This document shows, in pieces, positions 8,673 through 17,709 of a stretch of 64,000 bases of DNA; positions within the stretch are counted from its first letter, which is position 1; each line of letters opens with the position of its first letter. Source of the stretch: Nitrospirota bacterium (lineage in GTDB: Bacteria; Nitrospirota; Thermodesulfovibrionia; Thermodesulfovibrionales; UBA1546). Location of the stretch: contig JACPZK010000006.1 in assembly GCA_016195565.1 (NCBI GenBank), forward strand, positions 236,002 through 300,001, in the 5' to 3' direction. The notes beneath the pieces are model-generated. The model did not search any database, was not told the origin of the DNA, and saw only the letters and a list, made by a program, of their open reading frames with translations. The translations under genes were made by a program, and so were the position numbers.

Positions 8673-11525
8673 TCATGACAGCATCCCCAGTTTTAACATC
8701 ATGGCCTTTACGCTGTCGTAATCTTCATCCCTTGCCTCGGTGAAGCCGGTATATGCCTTGGCTATAGATTTAAGGACCAGCCCTCCTTCAGCAGAAGTAT
8801 CTATCAGGGCAGTTAAGGCTGACCTCAGCAGAGAAACCTCCTCTTTGCTTAATGACTTATTGACGCAGATATTGAATTCAGGAATATCTTCTGAAATCTT
8901 CAGGAACTTTAACCCCTGATCCTTGAATTTGTGTGCCGTGTCCTCCATAACGCCTCCTCCGTCAAAATCACCCTTGAGCACTGCCTTAGCCACATCATCA
9001 TGGTGGCCGAGATAGTCGTAATAAGAAAGATCTGTTATCTTTATTCCCGCCTCTAAAAGCATGGCCCTCGGGACGATGTGGCTTGACGTTGAATGGAAGT
9101 CTCCGAACGCAAAGGTCCTCCCCTTCAACTCTCCTATGGAATTAATGCCCCCCCTGTCCGCTTTTGTGATTATTACCGAGTGCTGATAAGGCTTGCCATT
9201 TCTTAAAGCCTTTACAATTACATCAACACCGTATTTCTTGCGCGCCTCTATATAAGTGGACGGCGTCATAAAGCACATCTGCGTAACATTTTGCCCTATA
9301 GCATCAACCGTTTCCTCAAAGTCCATTGCTAACTTAAGGTCAACCCTTCTGCCTAATTTTTTACTGAGATAATCCGCTAAGGGAGTGAACTTCATAAACA
9401 TCTCCGCGGGGGACTCTAATGGTATAATTCCAAATTTCAATATGCCTTTCTCCTCAGAAAACCTGAACCTTCCTATTTCTGTGTCAAGCAGCTCTGCCTC
9501 TTTCTGCAGGCCCCTCAATGAATTATTTACATTAAATGCGAGGTCCCGATTCCTTTTCGGAATGTCTTTAATCTTTTCAATGGATTTCCACATCTGATTA
9601 GAGCCTATCTTTTGTTCATAAATTGCCTTTGAAATCTGCTGGCTTTTGCCGGAGACTACCTCAATGGCCCCTGATATGTGTTTGCTGGTCGCTGCCTGTT
9701 CGTCAGCCGCTGACCTGACCTGATGAGATATATCCCTCATCTTTTCTGTTGCGCCCATAATCAGGGTGGTCCCCTGCGCCTGCTCTGATGTTGACTTGGC
9801 AATCATGCCTGTCATGTTTTTGATGCGCTCCATTGCCTCTGAGACAAGCCTTATCGCCTTTGCCTGTTCGCCTGTGGAACGATCTATGGAGAACGCCATC
9901 TCGGAAGACTTCTTAGAACTGTCCAGAATCTTCTTTAATGAATCTGACGCCTCTTTTGAGAGTTTCAGTCCATCATCAACTGATTTCAGCCCCTCCCCCA
10001 TTGCCTGAACAGTGCCTTTTACTTCCTGCTGAACAGACTGGATGAGAGAGCCTATCTCCTGCGTTGAGAACGCTGTCCTCTCTGCAAGGTCTTTAATCTC
10101 CTCCGCAACAACTGAAAACCCTTTTCCATGTTCGCCTGCCTGCGCTGCGAGTATAGCGGCATTCAGGGCCAGGAGGGTTGTCTGGTCGGTAATATCATCT
10201 ATCACATTGAGTATCTTGCCTATCTCCTCGGACCTGTCGCCGAGCTTCTTGACAAAATCGTTTGTTTTTTCAACGGAAGACTTTATATTCTTCATTCCCT
10301 CTATAGTTTTTTCTATGGAGCCCATTCCGAATGTTGACGCGTCAGTCATGACCTTCTCTGACAGCTTCGCCGATTCTTTAGCGTTTATCTCAACATCTTT
10401 CACAGAAAATTTCATTTCCTCTATGGCAGAAAGCGTCTCCTCTGTTGCAATTGAAAGATTATCGGCATTCTGCGCAACTTCTTTTATCGTGGCGGAAAGC
10501 TGCTCAATAGAAGATGACGTCGCATCAACAGCGCCGGAAAGGTCATGGGTATTATTTTTAACATTCCCTATCGCATTAGCCATCTCCTCCATCGAGGCTG
10601 CCGTCTCTTCCGTTGAGCCGGCAAGCTTTTCAGTGCTCTCGGTAATCTCTGATATAGCGGCGTTCAGCTCTTCAACCGAACTTGATATATCCGCTATGGC
10701 CTCTGTCTCAAGCTGAGTGCCGTCCAGCACCTTTTTTGAGTCCTTTCCAACACTTTCAACAACATGCGTGACCCTTTCCGAGATATCCTTTATCCTCTGC
10801 AGTATCCTTCCCACCGAACTCACAGACTCCTTTATAGAACTGTTTAGCCGCGCAATCTCATCTTTACTCTTTATGTCCACATCAAATGAAAGGTCTCCCT
10901 CCTCCAACTTCAATGCTGCCTCTTCCATCGCCTTAATAGGCAATATAACCATTCTCCTGAGCATGAGCCAGAGCACAAGGCTGAACCCCAGGGCGCCGGC
11001 AATTGTCAGCAAAATAACGGTTATTACTGATTTCTTTGCCCTTTCATATTCCTTTTCTATTGTCAGCGAAACCTTTATAGCGCCAAGGATAGCTCCTTTC
11101 TGCGCATGACATACCTGGCATTCAGCGGCATTTTCAAGAGGTTTGTAAAAGATATACCCTTTTGCATCCGATATAACAATCGGCTCCTTAGCATTTATAA
11201 TCTTCTTCATAGCTTCAGCTTCGGTGGCTGGAGCATCTTTTTCGAATGCCTCTCTCCCTTCGGAATTTACAACATGGAGGCCGGCTATGCCTACGGTCCC
11301 GCGCAAGCCCTCTATAAGCTTTTTCGTAAGGTCGGGCCTGTTGTCCAGCATTGTCATCTCAATGTTCTTCTTTATAATTGCAGCCGTGGTCTCTGAATTT
11401 TCTCTTGTAATTCCGTAAAGAGTTGACTTCTCTATAAGCATAGTCATGACGCCAGCAAGGACGACGCCTACAAGAAGCATGGCTAAAACAGTAATAATTA
11501 TCTTTAATTCAAGTTTTTCTCTCAC
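8673..11525 (-). CDS. Methyl-accepting receptor with periplasmic CXXCH and C-terminal PhnD-like domain
   Basis: 950 residues with an unusual layout: membrane segment about 9-31; periplasmic sensor about 32-165 containing CQVCH at 136-140; second membrane segment about 166-189; HAMP about 190-245; long methyl-accepting coiled coil about 250-690 with signalling tip [16 protein letters not shown]; and a C-terminal domain about 695-950 resembling PhnD-type phosphonate-binding proteins ([39 protein letters not shown]). The GTG start has GGAGG 4 bases upstream. CXXCH is the covalent heme c motif, so redox or gas sensing is possible. The binding domain should lie in the cytoplasm, which is odd for its family. 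Confidence 0.9.
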   Translation of the reverse strand: MREKLELKIIITVLAMLLVGVVLAGVMTMLIEKSTLYGITRENSETTAAIIKKNIEMTMLDNRPDLTKKLIEGLRGTVGIAGLHVVNSEGREAFEKDAPATEAEAMKKIINAKEPIVISDAKGYIFYKPLENAAECQVCHAQKGAILGAIKVSLTIEKEYERAKKSVITVILLTIAGALGFSLVLWLMLRRMVILPIKAMEEAALKLEEGDLSFDVDIKSKDEIARLNSSIKESVSSVGRILQRIKDISERVTHVVESVGKDSKKVLDGTQLETEAIADISSSVEELNAAISEITESTEKLAGSTEETAASMEEMANAIGNVKNNTHDLSGAVDATSSSIEQLSATIKEVAQNADNLSIATEETLSAIEEMKFSVKDVEINAKESAKLSEKVMTDASTFGMGSIEKTIEGMKNIKSSVEKTNDFVKKLGDRSEEIGKILNVIDDITDQTTLLALNAAILAAQAGEHGKGFSVVAEEIKDLAERTAFSTQEIGSLIQSVQQEVKGTVQAMGEGLKSVDDGLKLSKEASDSLKKILDSSKKSSEMAFSIDRSTGEQAKAIRLVSEAMERIKNMTGMIAKSTSEQAQGTTLIMGATEKMRDISHQVRSAADEQAATSKHISGAIEVVSGKSQQISKAIYEQKIGSNQMWKSIEKIKDIPKRNRDLAFNVNNSLRGLQKEAELLDTEIGRFRFSEEKGILKFGIIPLESPAEMFMKFTPLADYLSKKLGRRVDLKLAMDFEETVDAIGQNVTQMCFMTPSTYIEARKKYGVDVIVKALRNGKPYQHSVIITKADRGGINSIGELKGRTFAFGDFHSTSSHIVPRAMLLEAGIKITDLSYYDYLGHHDDVAKAVLKGDFDGGGVMEDTAHKFKDQGLKFLKISEDIPEFNICVNKSLSKEEVSLLRSALTALIDTSAEGGLVLKSIAKAYTGFTEARDEDYDSVKAMMLKLGMLS

Positions 11526-11582
11526 AAGACCTCCGGTTTAAAATTCAAAAAATAAATTTATTATAGTCAACACCAAAAGAAA

Positions 11583-11722
11583 GTTGTCATTGCGAGGAGC
11601 GCAGCAACGTGGCAATCTATTGAGATTGCTTCACGGAGTTTATCCAGAGCGACAAAAAGAGATTGCTTCGCTTTGCTCGCAATGACAAAAGCGAAGGGTT
11701 CGCAATGACACGCCGTCATTGT
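11583..11722. repeat. Family A intergenic palindromic repeat
   Basis: Contains GTCATTGCGAGGAGCG near the left end and GCTCGCAATGACA near the right, with GCAATCT and AGATTGCTTC between them, plus a second partial right end. Copies of the same family occur at 43989, 57854 and 59921. It fills the gap between the receptor gene and the upstream CheW-domain gene and could fold as RNA. Confidence 0.85.
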
Positions 11723-11758
11723 CAACTTATCTAAGTCGTTCACTATAGTTCTCAATTC

Positions 11759-12481
11759 TCATTTTAGATTTATATCCACCGCCTCTTCCAGACGTAGGAC
11801 CGAGATAAACCTGCCGTTGTAAAGAACAACGCCCCCTACGAACATCAGGTCTGACTCGCTGAGATGAGCCGGCGGCTCTGCAATGTCGGATTCATCAATG
11901 CGAATAACACCGTTTATCCTGTCTATCATTATCCCGATACGTCCCTTTGGGCCTTTCAGAGTCAGTATCTTTTTACGCACCTTGCCCGATGCTCCGTTAT
12001 CTTTAATTGAGAGCCGCTTTTTCAAGTCTAAAACAGGCATTACCTTTCCCCTGACAGAAGTTATGCCGAGGATGTAATCCGGCGCTTTCGGAACCATTGT
12101 AATTTGCTGGGGAGTGAGAATCTCTTCAACTTCAGAGATCCTGAAGGCAAATTCTTCCGCGGCAAGCTGAAACGTAAGAAGTTCTATTATGCCTGAGATT
12201 GCCTCTTCAGGTTTAGCTGTTTTTGAAACAGATTCAGCAGGACTTTTTTCTTTAACAGTCTCCTGCTGGGAAACAACCTGAGCAGGCACATAGGGCTGGG
12301 GGTTTTCCCCCTGTATGCTGTCTACTATATACTGTCTACTGTCTTCTGTTTTCTCAGCGGTGTCTGGCTGCTGTTGAGCGCCTCCGCCAGAGGCGGATGT
12401 AATATCATCGGCAGCCTTGTCCTCTTGCTTTTCTTTCTCTGCTTCTTCTTTAATCTTTTTTCTAATTTTCGCTATATCCAT
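11759..12481 (-). CDS. CheW-domain protein with long N-terminal linker
   Basis: 240 residues: a charged, proline-rich, probably disordered N-terminal half (about 1-108), then a CheW domain about 110-237 (LTFQLAAEEFAFRISEVEEI, GITSVRGKVMPVLDLKKRL). It is likely a second coupling protein. Its first bases overlap the end of the AAA ATPase gene by 20 bases, so translation of the two is coupled. The linker region includes a 7-nt-period array (12311-12352) encoding residues around SRQYIVDSIQGE, which looks like an in-frame repeat insertion. Confidence 0.87.
   Translation of the reverse strand: MDIAKIRKKIKEEAEKEKQEDKAADDITSASGGGAQQQPDTAEKTEDSRQYIVDSIQGENPQPYVPAQVVSQQETVKEKSPAESVSKTAKPEEAISGIIELLTFQLAAEEFAFRISEVEEILTPQQITMVPKAPDYILGITSVRGKVMPVLDLKKRLSIKDNGASGKVRKKILTLKGPKGRIGIMIDRINGVIRIDESDIAEPPAHLSESDLMFVGGVVLYNGRFISVLRLEEAVDINLK
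12311..12352. repeat. Heptamer array inside the CheW-domain gene
   Basis: Six consecutive 7-base units related to CTGTCTA run from 12311 to 12352 on the plus strand, in exact register. They lie in the linker-coding part of the minus-strand gene and keep its frame open. Confidence 0.8.
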
Positions 12482-13292
12482 TTAGTCCAAACTCCTGAGC
12501 AGCTTCGTTAATTAATTGCCTTTCAATTATCCTGCATTCATTGCCAAGCCCGCTTAAGAGCGCGGCAGTCGCCAGGCTGTTAATCAATCTCGGGACGCCG
12601 CAGGAATATGCATGAAGCGCCTTTAACGCCTCACCGGTAAACAACTGCTCCTCGCATCCGCCCACCTTCAGCCTGTGTTCCACATAACCAATTATTTCAT
12701 CTTCGCTTATCGGCCCCAGGTGATAAAAAAGTCCGATGCGCTGCTTCAACGGCAGATATGCCTTATGATTTAACCTGCGCCTTAAGTCCGGCTGTCCCAC
12801 AAGTATAAGACTTAAGAGATTTGCGTCATCAAGCTGAAAGTTTGTAAGCAGCCTGATCTCTTCGAAGGTATCCTTGTTCGGGATAAGCTGAGCCTCATCT
12901 ATGATTATCACAGGGGTAATCCCTGACTTATAGTCTTCATAAACTTTTGAATATATCGCCTCAAGAAGGTCATCCTTGAGGCTCGAAAATCCGCCTGAAA
13001 CGGCAATATCAAACCGCTTGGCAACTGTCCTGAGAAACTGCGCCGGCGTGAGGCGGGGATTAATAATGAGAATAATCCTGTATTTTTCTCCGAGCGAGTC
13101 TATCAGCGCGCGCGTGAGCGTAGTCTTGCCGCAGCCGACATCGCCTGTCAGGACCACAAGTTCTTTTTCTTCAACTGCATACTGCAGTCTTGCAAGCGCC
13201 TCTTCATGCGCTCTGCTCATGAAAAGAAATTTAGGGTCAGGTGTTTTAGTAAAAGGCCTGCGTTTTAATCCATAGAATTCCTCATAGATCAT
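12462..13292 (-). CDS. ExeA/GspA-type AAA ATPase
   Basis: 276 residues. The N-terminus (FYGLKRRPFTKTPDPKFLF) and the Walker motifs GDVGCGKTT and IIIDEAQL are those of the ExeA family, which in secretion systems helps assemble machines through the cell wall. It lacks the C-terminal peptidoglycan-binding domain and membrane segment of full ExeA, so only the soluble ATPase core is present. It sits inside the chemosensory operon, overlapping cheA upstream by 11 bases and the CheW-domain gene downstream by 20. A role in positioning or assembling the arrays is inference; MshM-like pilus ATPases are the closest alternative. Confidence 0.88.
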   Translation of the reverse strand: MIYEEFYGLKRRPFTKTPDPKFLFMSRAHEEALARLQYAVEEKELVVLTGDVGCGKTTLTRALIDSLGEKYRIILIINPRLTPAQFLRTVAKRFDIAVSGGFSSLKDDLLEAIYSKVYEDYKSGITPVIIIDEAQLIPNKDTFEEIRLLTNFQLDDANLLSLILVGQPDLRRRLNHKAYLPLKQRIGLFYHLGPISEDEIIGYVEHRLKVGGCEEQLFTGEALKALHAYSCGVPRLINSLATAALLSGLGNECRIIERQLINEAAQEFGLNGYSEN

Positions 13293-15264
13293 AAAGGCCC
13301 CCTTTTACTTTTTGTTTGACTACGGAATCATCTATAAGGCCGTCAACATCTATGACAAGAATAACTTCATGCTTGCCTATCTCTGCCGCGCCTGCAAAAC
13401 CCCGAAGGCCCGTAAAATATTCTCCAAGTGATTTAATAACTATTTCGTGCTGCCCGAATAACTCGTCAACCATCAAGCCGTGCCTTCTGTTTCCGGTTCC
13501 TGCGACAACGGCAAAAAACCTCTCAGGCTCTTCATCCGTTAGAGCAAAAACCCTTCCGATATTTGTTATCGGAAGCATCTCGCCTCTCAGATTATAAACA
13601 TCCTTTCCATCAACGGCCTGGATATCGCCCCTCGTAATAATAAGCGTCTCTGATATGGAAGTAAGCGGTATCGCAAACTTCATGGTTCCGACTCTTACGA
13701 TAAGCGCTTTTATGATGGCCAGGGTAATCGGAATCGTCAGGGTAACCTCAGTGCCCCTGCCTTTCTCTGTATCAATTTCAGCAAAGCCGCCTATTGCCGC
13801 AAGTTTCTCTTTTACAACATCCATGCCCACACCGCGGCCCGACACCTCGCTGACCACCTCTTTTGTGCTGAACCCGGGCGTGAATATGAAATTTACAAGT
13901 TCCTTCTCATCCATCTCTGCGTTTTTATCCAGAAGCCCTTTCTCAATTGCCTTCTCCTTTACCCTCTGAATGTTAATGCCTCCGCCGTCGTCTTTTACCT
14001 CAATGATAACGTGGTTGCCGCGCTGGGACGCCTTCAGAATAATGGTTCCTGATTCCTTCTTCCCGTTTTTTTTCCTTTCTTCCGCAGACTCTATGCCATG
14101 GTCAATCGCATTTCTCACAAGATGCATTAAAGGGTCAATTACTTCCTCTGCGATATATTTGTCAATCTCAGTGTCCTCGCCGTACATAGCAAGCTCTATG
14201 CGCTTTTCTGTCTCCCTTGAGTATTTCCTTATAACCTGCGCAAGCCTTGAAAATATCTGTCCTATGGGAACCATCCGTATCTCAAGAACCTGGTTTTGAA
14301 GTTCAGCCAGTTTCCTTTCCAGCGTCTGGGCGATTTTATTCACATCAGCAACCAGCGGAGAATGCCTGTAACTCTCTGCGAGTTCTTCGCTTATTCTTTT
14401 TACAGCGCCTTTCACAAGCGTCAGCTCGCCTATGGTATTAAGGATCCTGTCCAGTTTCTCTATGTCCACTCTAACAGTCGTAGTTGTGCTTTTAAGCGTA
14501 GTCTCCTGAGACTTCTGCTGGGGCGCCGCAACCTCTGCAATTTTCTGGCTGACCAGTGTGTCAACCTCACACCTTATCGTATCCTTAAGTTTTTCTGCAG
14601 GCTCAAGGCTCCCGAACATGAGATTGAAGCCAATGGAATCCGGCGGAACATTTGAAGAGGTAGGCAGCGTTGATATCAGTTCGCCTTTTGACTTTATTGT
14701 CTTTGTAAGTTCTTCCAGCGCTTCATCAAAATCCGACAGCGAGAAAACCGCCTTTGCAAGATAAATCCACTTACCTTCCTGTATATTTGTCTTTAATCTG
14801 TGCTCTTCGTATTCTGTCAGGACCATGAGCATGGACTCATCAATAAGGCCCTTAAGCTCAAGCCCCGTTGTCTTCCCCGCAAGAGAATTTCTGAACACCT
14901 CTATATTCTTAAGATGTCCGCTTACATCCTGTTCTTTGTCTTTATCCTTAGTGAGTTCTTCAACAAGCAGTCTCAGTATGTCAATATTATTAAACAGAAA
15001 TCTTACAACTTCATCCGAAATATCAACCTTGCCGAGCCGTATCCCGTCAAGCAGGGACTCAAGCGCATGGCTGAGGTCTGAGATGCCCTGATGCCCGAAA
15101 AGCCCTGAAAGCCCCTTGAGTGTGTGTATAGAGCGGAACAGCGCATTAACGCTGTCGGGATTCGGTCCTGTTTGAAAGGTATCCTGTATCTCAAGAATCA
15201 GTCTGCCCGACTCTTCAAGGAGGTCTGATGCTTCAGCTATAAACTCTTCTTTGGCTGAACTCAT
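13282..15264 (-). CDS. cheA: CheA chemotaxis histidine kinase
   Basis: 660 residues. An Hpt domain (about 1-110) carries the phospho-accepting His47 in SIHTLKGLSG. A variable region (about 125-250) is followed by the dimerisation helices (about 265-330), the kinase domain with HLVRNAIDHGIE, DDGGGI and GVGMDVV (about 335-510), and a CheW-like regulatory domain (about 515-650). It autophosphorylates and passes phosphate to the two CheY proteins and CheB. Its start overlaps the upstream cheY by 4 bases. There is one Hpt domain and no fused receiver. Confidence 0.95.
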   Translation of the reverse strand: MSSAKEEFIAEASDLLEESGRLILEIQDTFQTGPNPDSVNALFRSIHTLKGLSGLFGHQGISDLSHALESLLDGIRLGKVDISDEVVRFLFNNIDILRLLVEELTKDKDKEQDVSGHLKNIEVFRNSLAGKTTGLELKGLIDESMLMVLTEYEEHRLKTNIQEGKWIYLAKAVFSLSDFDEALEELTKTIKSKGELISTLPTSSNVPPDSIGFNLMFGSLEPAEKLKDTIRCEVDTLVSQKIAEVAAPQQKSQETTLKSTTTTVRVDIEKLDRILNTIGELTLVKGAVKRISEELAESYRHSPLVADVNKIAQTLERKLAELQNQVLEIRMVPIGQIFSRLAQVIRKYSRETEKRIELAMYGEDTEIDKYIAEEVIDPLMHLVRNAIDHGIESAEERKKNGKKESGTIILKASQRGNHVIIEVKDDGGGINIQRVKEKAIEKGLLDKNAEMDEKELVNFIFTPGFSTKEVVSEVSGRGVGMDVVKEKLAAIGGFAEIDTEKGRGTEVTLTIPITLAIIKALIVRVGTMKFAIPLTSISETLIITRGDIQAVDGKDVYNLRGEMLPITNIGRVFALTDEEPERFFAVVAGTGNRRHGLMVDELFGQHEIVIKSLGEYFTGLRGFAGAAEIGKHEVILVIDVDGLIDDSVVKQKVKGGLYDL

Positions 15265-15629
15265 AAGTTCAATACTTTCCTTACGATGTCCTGCAGTTCC
15301 GTAGCCTTGAATGGTTTAGTTACGTATGCGCTCGCTCCAAGCGCCATTCCCCTCTTTTTATCCTCCTCGCTCCTTTCAGTGGTAACTATGATAAGGGGGA
15401 TATTGCTGTATCTCGGATTGCTCTTCACGAAATTTATCAGTTCAAGGCCGTTTATGTCAGGCATATTAATATCCGTGACGACTAAATCAAAGTCCTGAAC
15501 AGGAAGGAGTTTTAAGGCGTCAAAACCTGTGGGCGCTTCAACTATGTTAAAGTCTCCGAGTTCCTCTATAACTGCCCTTATCAGAGAGCGGGTAGTTGTT
15601 GAGTCTTCAACTATCAGAATTGATTTCAC
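15261..15629 (-). CDS. cheY: CheY-like response regulator heading the chemosensory cluster
   Basis: 122-residue receiver: acidic pair E8-D9, phospho-acceptor D53 in VTDINMPD, switch Thr in IVTTE and Lys in VTKPF. A GTG at 15629 is taken as the start because GGGGG lies 4 bases upstream; the next in-frame GTG at 15656 would add nine unconserved residues. Its 3' end overlaps cheA by 4 bases. It is the promoter-proximal gene of the cluster and is the likely diffusible output. Confidence 0.9.
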   Translation of the reverse strand: MKSILIVEDSTTTRSLIRAVIEELGDFNIVEAPTGFDALKLLPVQDFDLVVTDINMPDINGLELINFVKSNPRYSNIPLIIVTTERSEEDKKRGMALGASAYVTKPFKATELQDIVRKVLNL

Positions 15630-15783
15630 ATGACCCCCTTTTCCTTCTTCTCTCACGTCAATAAACTTTTTTGTATTTGCCTTATGTTATATTGCAAGAC
15701 CTGACCCTTCTACTTACTGTTCCGTTACCCATACGGTTACTACAGGGACTATAACCTTTGTCTTTTTTGTTTTGCAAAAAGTA

Positions 15784-15799
15784 GCCTGTCCCCTTTTTC
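15784..15799 (-). repeat. Short RHS-array repeat, copy 1
   Basis: AAAAAGGGGACAGGCT on the minus strand. Here it is read in the frame giving KKGTGYF. The same 16 bases occur at 16071 and 17428 in other reading frames. Confidence 0.85.
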
Positions 15800-15954
15800 A
15801 TCCTATCAATGTTGTAGGTGTAGGCGTCTTGGTGATGAGGGCCTGTTAATCTGTTTCCAACAGGGTCGTAGGTAAAGGTCTCTGCCTTATGTTCATAGAT
15901 GTGTTCTTGTTCTTTACCTTTGCCTGTGTGCTTTATTTTTGAGGGCAGTGATTG

Positions 15955-16050
15955 AAGGAGTTGAACATATCTCACGACAAGCAGATAGGCAACAATCTTC
16001 CGCATCAACAAGATTTTCTGCAGTTGTCTTATATCTTTATTTCTCAGCAT
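15955..16050 (-). repeat. Recurring leader of RHS-array elements, copy 1
   Basis: About 95 bases beginning ATGCTGAGAAATAAAGATAT and encoding a leader of about 34 residues. It is similar at both DNA and protein level to 17330-17420. It directly follows a copy of the AAAAAGGGGACAGGCT repeat. Confidence 0.7.
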
Positions 16051-16055
16051 CGTCT

Positions 16056-16457
16056 CTATTCCTCAAAAGTAGCCTGTCCCCTTTTTAGTCTTTTTATAAT
16101 TTTTCTTGTTAAATGGGCGAAATACCCACCAATTAAGCCTACTGGTATATATATAAGCAGAGATAATATAATTTTAAAGTTTAATTCTGGTATGTGGATT
16201 GATTTTGTAGTTGCAGAAACTACAATCACCAAATTTAGTATAGAAACCAAAATCATGATGACAGAAAAAATGCCTCCAATTAGCAATGGTTTTTTATTGA
16301 TGAGTAAATTTGTAACGTATGCTCCAACAAAAATAGGTAAATATTCAGAAATATAATAGGGGAAACTATTAACCATTAATATGGCTAATAGTATTGATGT
16401 TACTATTCCAAGGCAGATGCCGAATAGGTATTGTTTGAATACTATTACAATAGTCAT
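16056..16457 (-). CDS. Small membrane protein, candidate immunity protein
   Basis: 133 residues with four predicted membrane segments (about 8-27, 36-52, 57-80 and 91-115), strongly AT-rich codons and no family I recognise. It starts 6 bases after the stop of the orphan RHS tip at 16464-17420. In RHS polymorphic-toxin loci the gene right after a tip is usually the cognate immunity gene, and membrane immunity proteins are typical for membrane-active toxins. The C-terminal KRGQATFEE is encoded by the array's 16-base repeat, so the true end of the ancestral protein may have been replaced. Function inferred from position. Confidence 0.6.
   Translation of the reverse strand: MTIVIVFKQYLFGICLGIVTSILLAILMVNSFPYYISEYLPIFVGAYVTNLLINKKPLLIGGIFSVIMILVSILNLVIVVSATTKSIHIPELNFKIILSLLIYIPVGLIGGYFAHLTRKIIKRLKRGQATFEE
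16071..16086 (-). repeat. Short RHS-array repeat, copy 2
   Basis: AAAAAGGGGACAGGCT on the minus strand, read here as KRGQATF at the end of the membrane-protein gene. Confidence 0.85.
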
Positions 16458-16463
16458 AACGAT

Positions 16464-17420
16464 TTATTCCTTTTCCTTTATTTTAAACATACATTTTTCA
16501 TATTCAATATTACATTTTTGAGCTTCTTTATCATCTTTGCATCCTTTTTCAGGTATAGCTTTTTGTAAACATTCTTGTTTTTCCGCTTCACAACACACTG
16601 ATTCTTTAGCCCCTGAGCAGCCCCAATTCACATATTTTTTGCATGCCCATCTACCGAGAAGGGGCAGATCTTTGCACGGATTATATCTGTCTAATCCAAA
16701 AGGATCTGTAAAGTTCACCGGATTATTTCCTACATACCTATACAAATTCACATCTCCCCCACCAAACCCAATCGGATCTTTTGAGATGAATCTGCCTCTG
16801 CTCGGATAATAATATCTTCCTCTGTAGTAATACATTCCAATCTCAGAATCGTACTCCCTTCCTGTAAAATTATAAGGCTGGATTAGGGTTCCTGTCTGTG
16901 AGGCAATAGTGCCATATGCCTTGTAAATATATGTCTTAACTGCGCTTCCTGTGCTGTCTGTCATTGTCTTTATGCTTCCAAGCGCATCTGCATGGTAGTA
17001 GTAGTTTGCCCCTCCTTTCTTAATCCTCAAAGGCTCGTCTATACCAGGGCCGTGGGTGTATCTGGCAGCTACAGCTCCGGTTCCGTCATATTCTGTTACG
17101 ATGTCTTCGTTGTCATATAGGTATTTTGTGATTACTCCGTTTATGTCTTTCTTTATCCTCCTGCCAAAGGGGTCGTATTTGTATTTCACTACGGTGGCGC
17201 CAGGCCGTATTATTTTTTTGAGCCTGTTTTCATAATCCCAGAAGTATTGCGTTAGAGCGCCTGTTGTCTTATTTGTCTTTGTTATAAGATTGCCGTTGTT
17301 GTCATAGGTGTCTTTTATCTCTTTTATCCTTTTCAGATATTTCAAAACAAGCAGATAGACATACAGTCTTCGCATTAGCAAGATTTGCTGTAATTGTTTT
17401 ATGTCTCTATACCGCAGCAT
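16464..17420 (-). CDS. Orphan RHS tip with core, Cys-rich C-terminus
   Basis: 318 residues. A leader of about 34 residues is followed by two or three YD repeats, the RHS core (HGPGIDEPLRI, YYYHADALGSIKTMTDSTG, GREYDSEIGMYYYRGRYYYP, VGNNPVNFTDPFGL) and a variable tip of about 75 residues with nine or so cysteines. It has no signal peptide and lacks the long repeat cage, so it is a displaced C-terminal fragment of an RHS toxin rather than a full one. The core DNA at 16711-16832 matches the main RHS gene almost perfectly, which would let this tip replace the resident one by recombination. A membrane-protein gene follows 6 bases later. Confidence 0.8.
   Translation of the reverse strand: MLRYRDIKQLQQILLMRRLYVYLLVLKYLKRIKEIKDTYDNNGNLITKTNKTTGALTQYFWDYENRLKKIIRPGATVVKYKYDPFGRRIKKDINGVITKYLYDNEDIVTEYDGTGAVAARYTHGPGIDEPLRIKKGGANYYYHADALGSIKTMTDSTGSAVKTYIYKAYGTIASQTGTLIQPYNFTGREYDSEIGMYYYRGRYYYPSRGRFISKDPIGFGGGDVNLYRYVGNNPVNFTDPFGLDRYNPCKDLPLLGRWACKKYVNWGCSGAKESVCCEAEKQECLQKAIPEKGCKDDKEAQKCNIEYEKCMFKIKEKE
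16711..16832 (-). repeat. RHS core block shared with main RHS gene
   Basis: 122 bases that match 18966-19087 with a single mismatch by direct reading. They encode the end of the RHS core up to the tip junction. Confidence 0.9.
17330..17420 (-). repeat. Recurring leader of RHS-array elements, copy 2
   Basis: Starts ATGCTGCGGTATAGAGACAT and encodes DIKQLQQILLMRRLYVYLLV; similar to 15955-16050. It follows directly on the TAA of the preceding gene. Confidence 0.7.
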
Positions 17421-17705
17421 TTAAATCAGCCTGTCCCCTTTTTTTCTAATTACTTCTTCCCATTCCTTTTTGTAACGGTCATAGGGCTTTAAAGAATCCT
17501 TGATGTCTTCCAATGAAGGCACTAATAAAAAAGCAATAATGCCTACCAATGCCTTATAGTACCACTGCAACGATTTCCAGAAATATACGCCAAAAAATAA
17601 GATGGCTATCCAGATGACAACATATATCCATCCTCTCATTAGGGCAAATATATATTGTCTTCGCGTAAGTAACTGTTGCGATGTAAGTTCCGCTAACGAG
17701 GGCAT
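17421..17705 (-). CDS. Small membrane protein, candidate immunity protein
   Basis: 94 residues with two predicted membrane segments (about 26-45 and 50-66) and a charged C-terminal tail. No recognised family. The ATG is 4 bases after the stop of the orphan tip at 17710-18216, the position expected for a cognate immunity protein. Its C-terminus KKGDRLI is encoded by the array's 16-base repeat in a third reading frame. Its TAA abuts the ATG of the next tip. Confidence 0.6.
   Translation of the reverse strand: MPSLAELTSQQLLTRRQYIFALMRGWIYVVIWIAILFFGVYFWKSLQWYYKALVGIIAFLLVPSLEDIKDSLKPYDRYKKEWEEVIRKKGDRLI
17428..17443 (-). repeat. Short RHS-array repeat, copy 3
   Basis: AAAAAGGGGACAGGCT on the minus strand, read here as KKGDRL. 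Seven bases separate it from the leader ATG of the next tip. Confidence 0.85.
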
Positions 17706-17709
17706 GGTA

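Larger units (their letters stand above)
15682..16050 (-). pseudogene. RHS tip remnant with recurring leader
   Basis: 122-residue open frame that is a patchwork. The first 34 residues (MLRNKDIRQLQKILLMRKIV and onward) repeat the start of the orphan tip at 16464-17420. A short piece then carries one YD unit (FTYDPVGNRLTG), and the tail KKGTGYF is encoded by the short AAAAAGGGGACAGGCT repeat. It has no RHS core and no toxin-like domain that I recognise. It lies 5 bases after the preceding membrane-protein gene and ends the RHS array. Best read as a decayed array element. Confidence 0.6.

Noticed and set aside
10042..10716. 224-codon plus-strand open frame
   Set aside because: Antisense shadow of the chemoreceptor coiled coil; low-complexity Ser/Phe/Ile product with no family likeness.
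11567..11755. 62-codon open frame between receptor and CheW-domain genes
   Set aside because: It is composed of the family A palindromic repeat, so it is not a gene.
17641..17705. Start of the 94-residue membrane gene as a third copy of the RHS-array leader
   Set aside because: Only scattered matches (for example GCGAAGAC) are shared with the two true leaders, too few to call homology.
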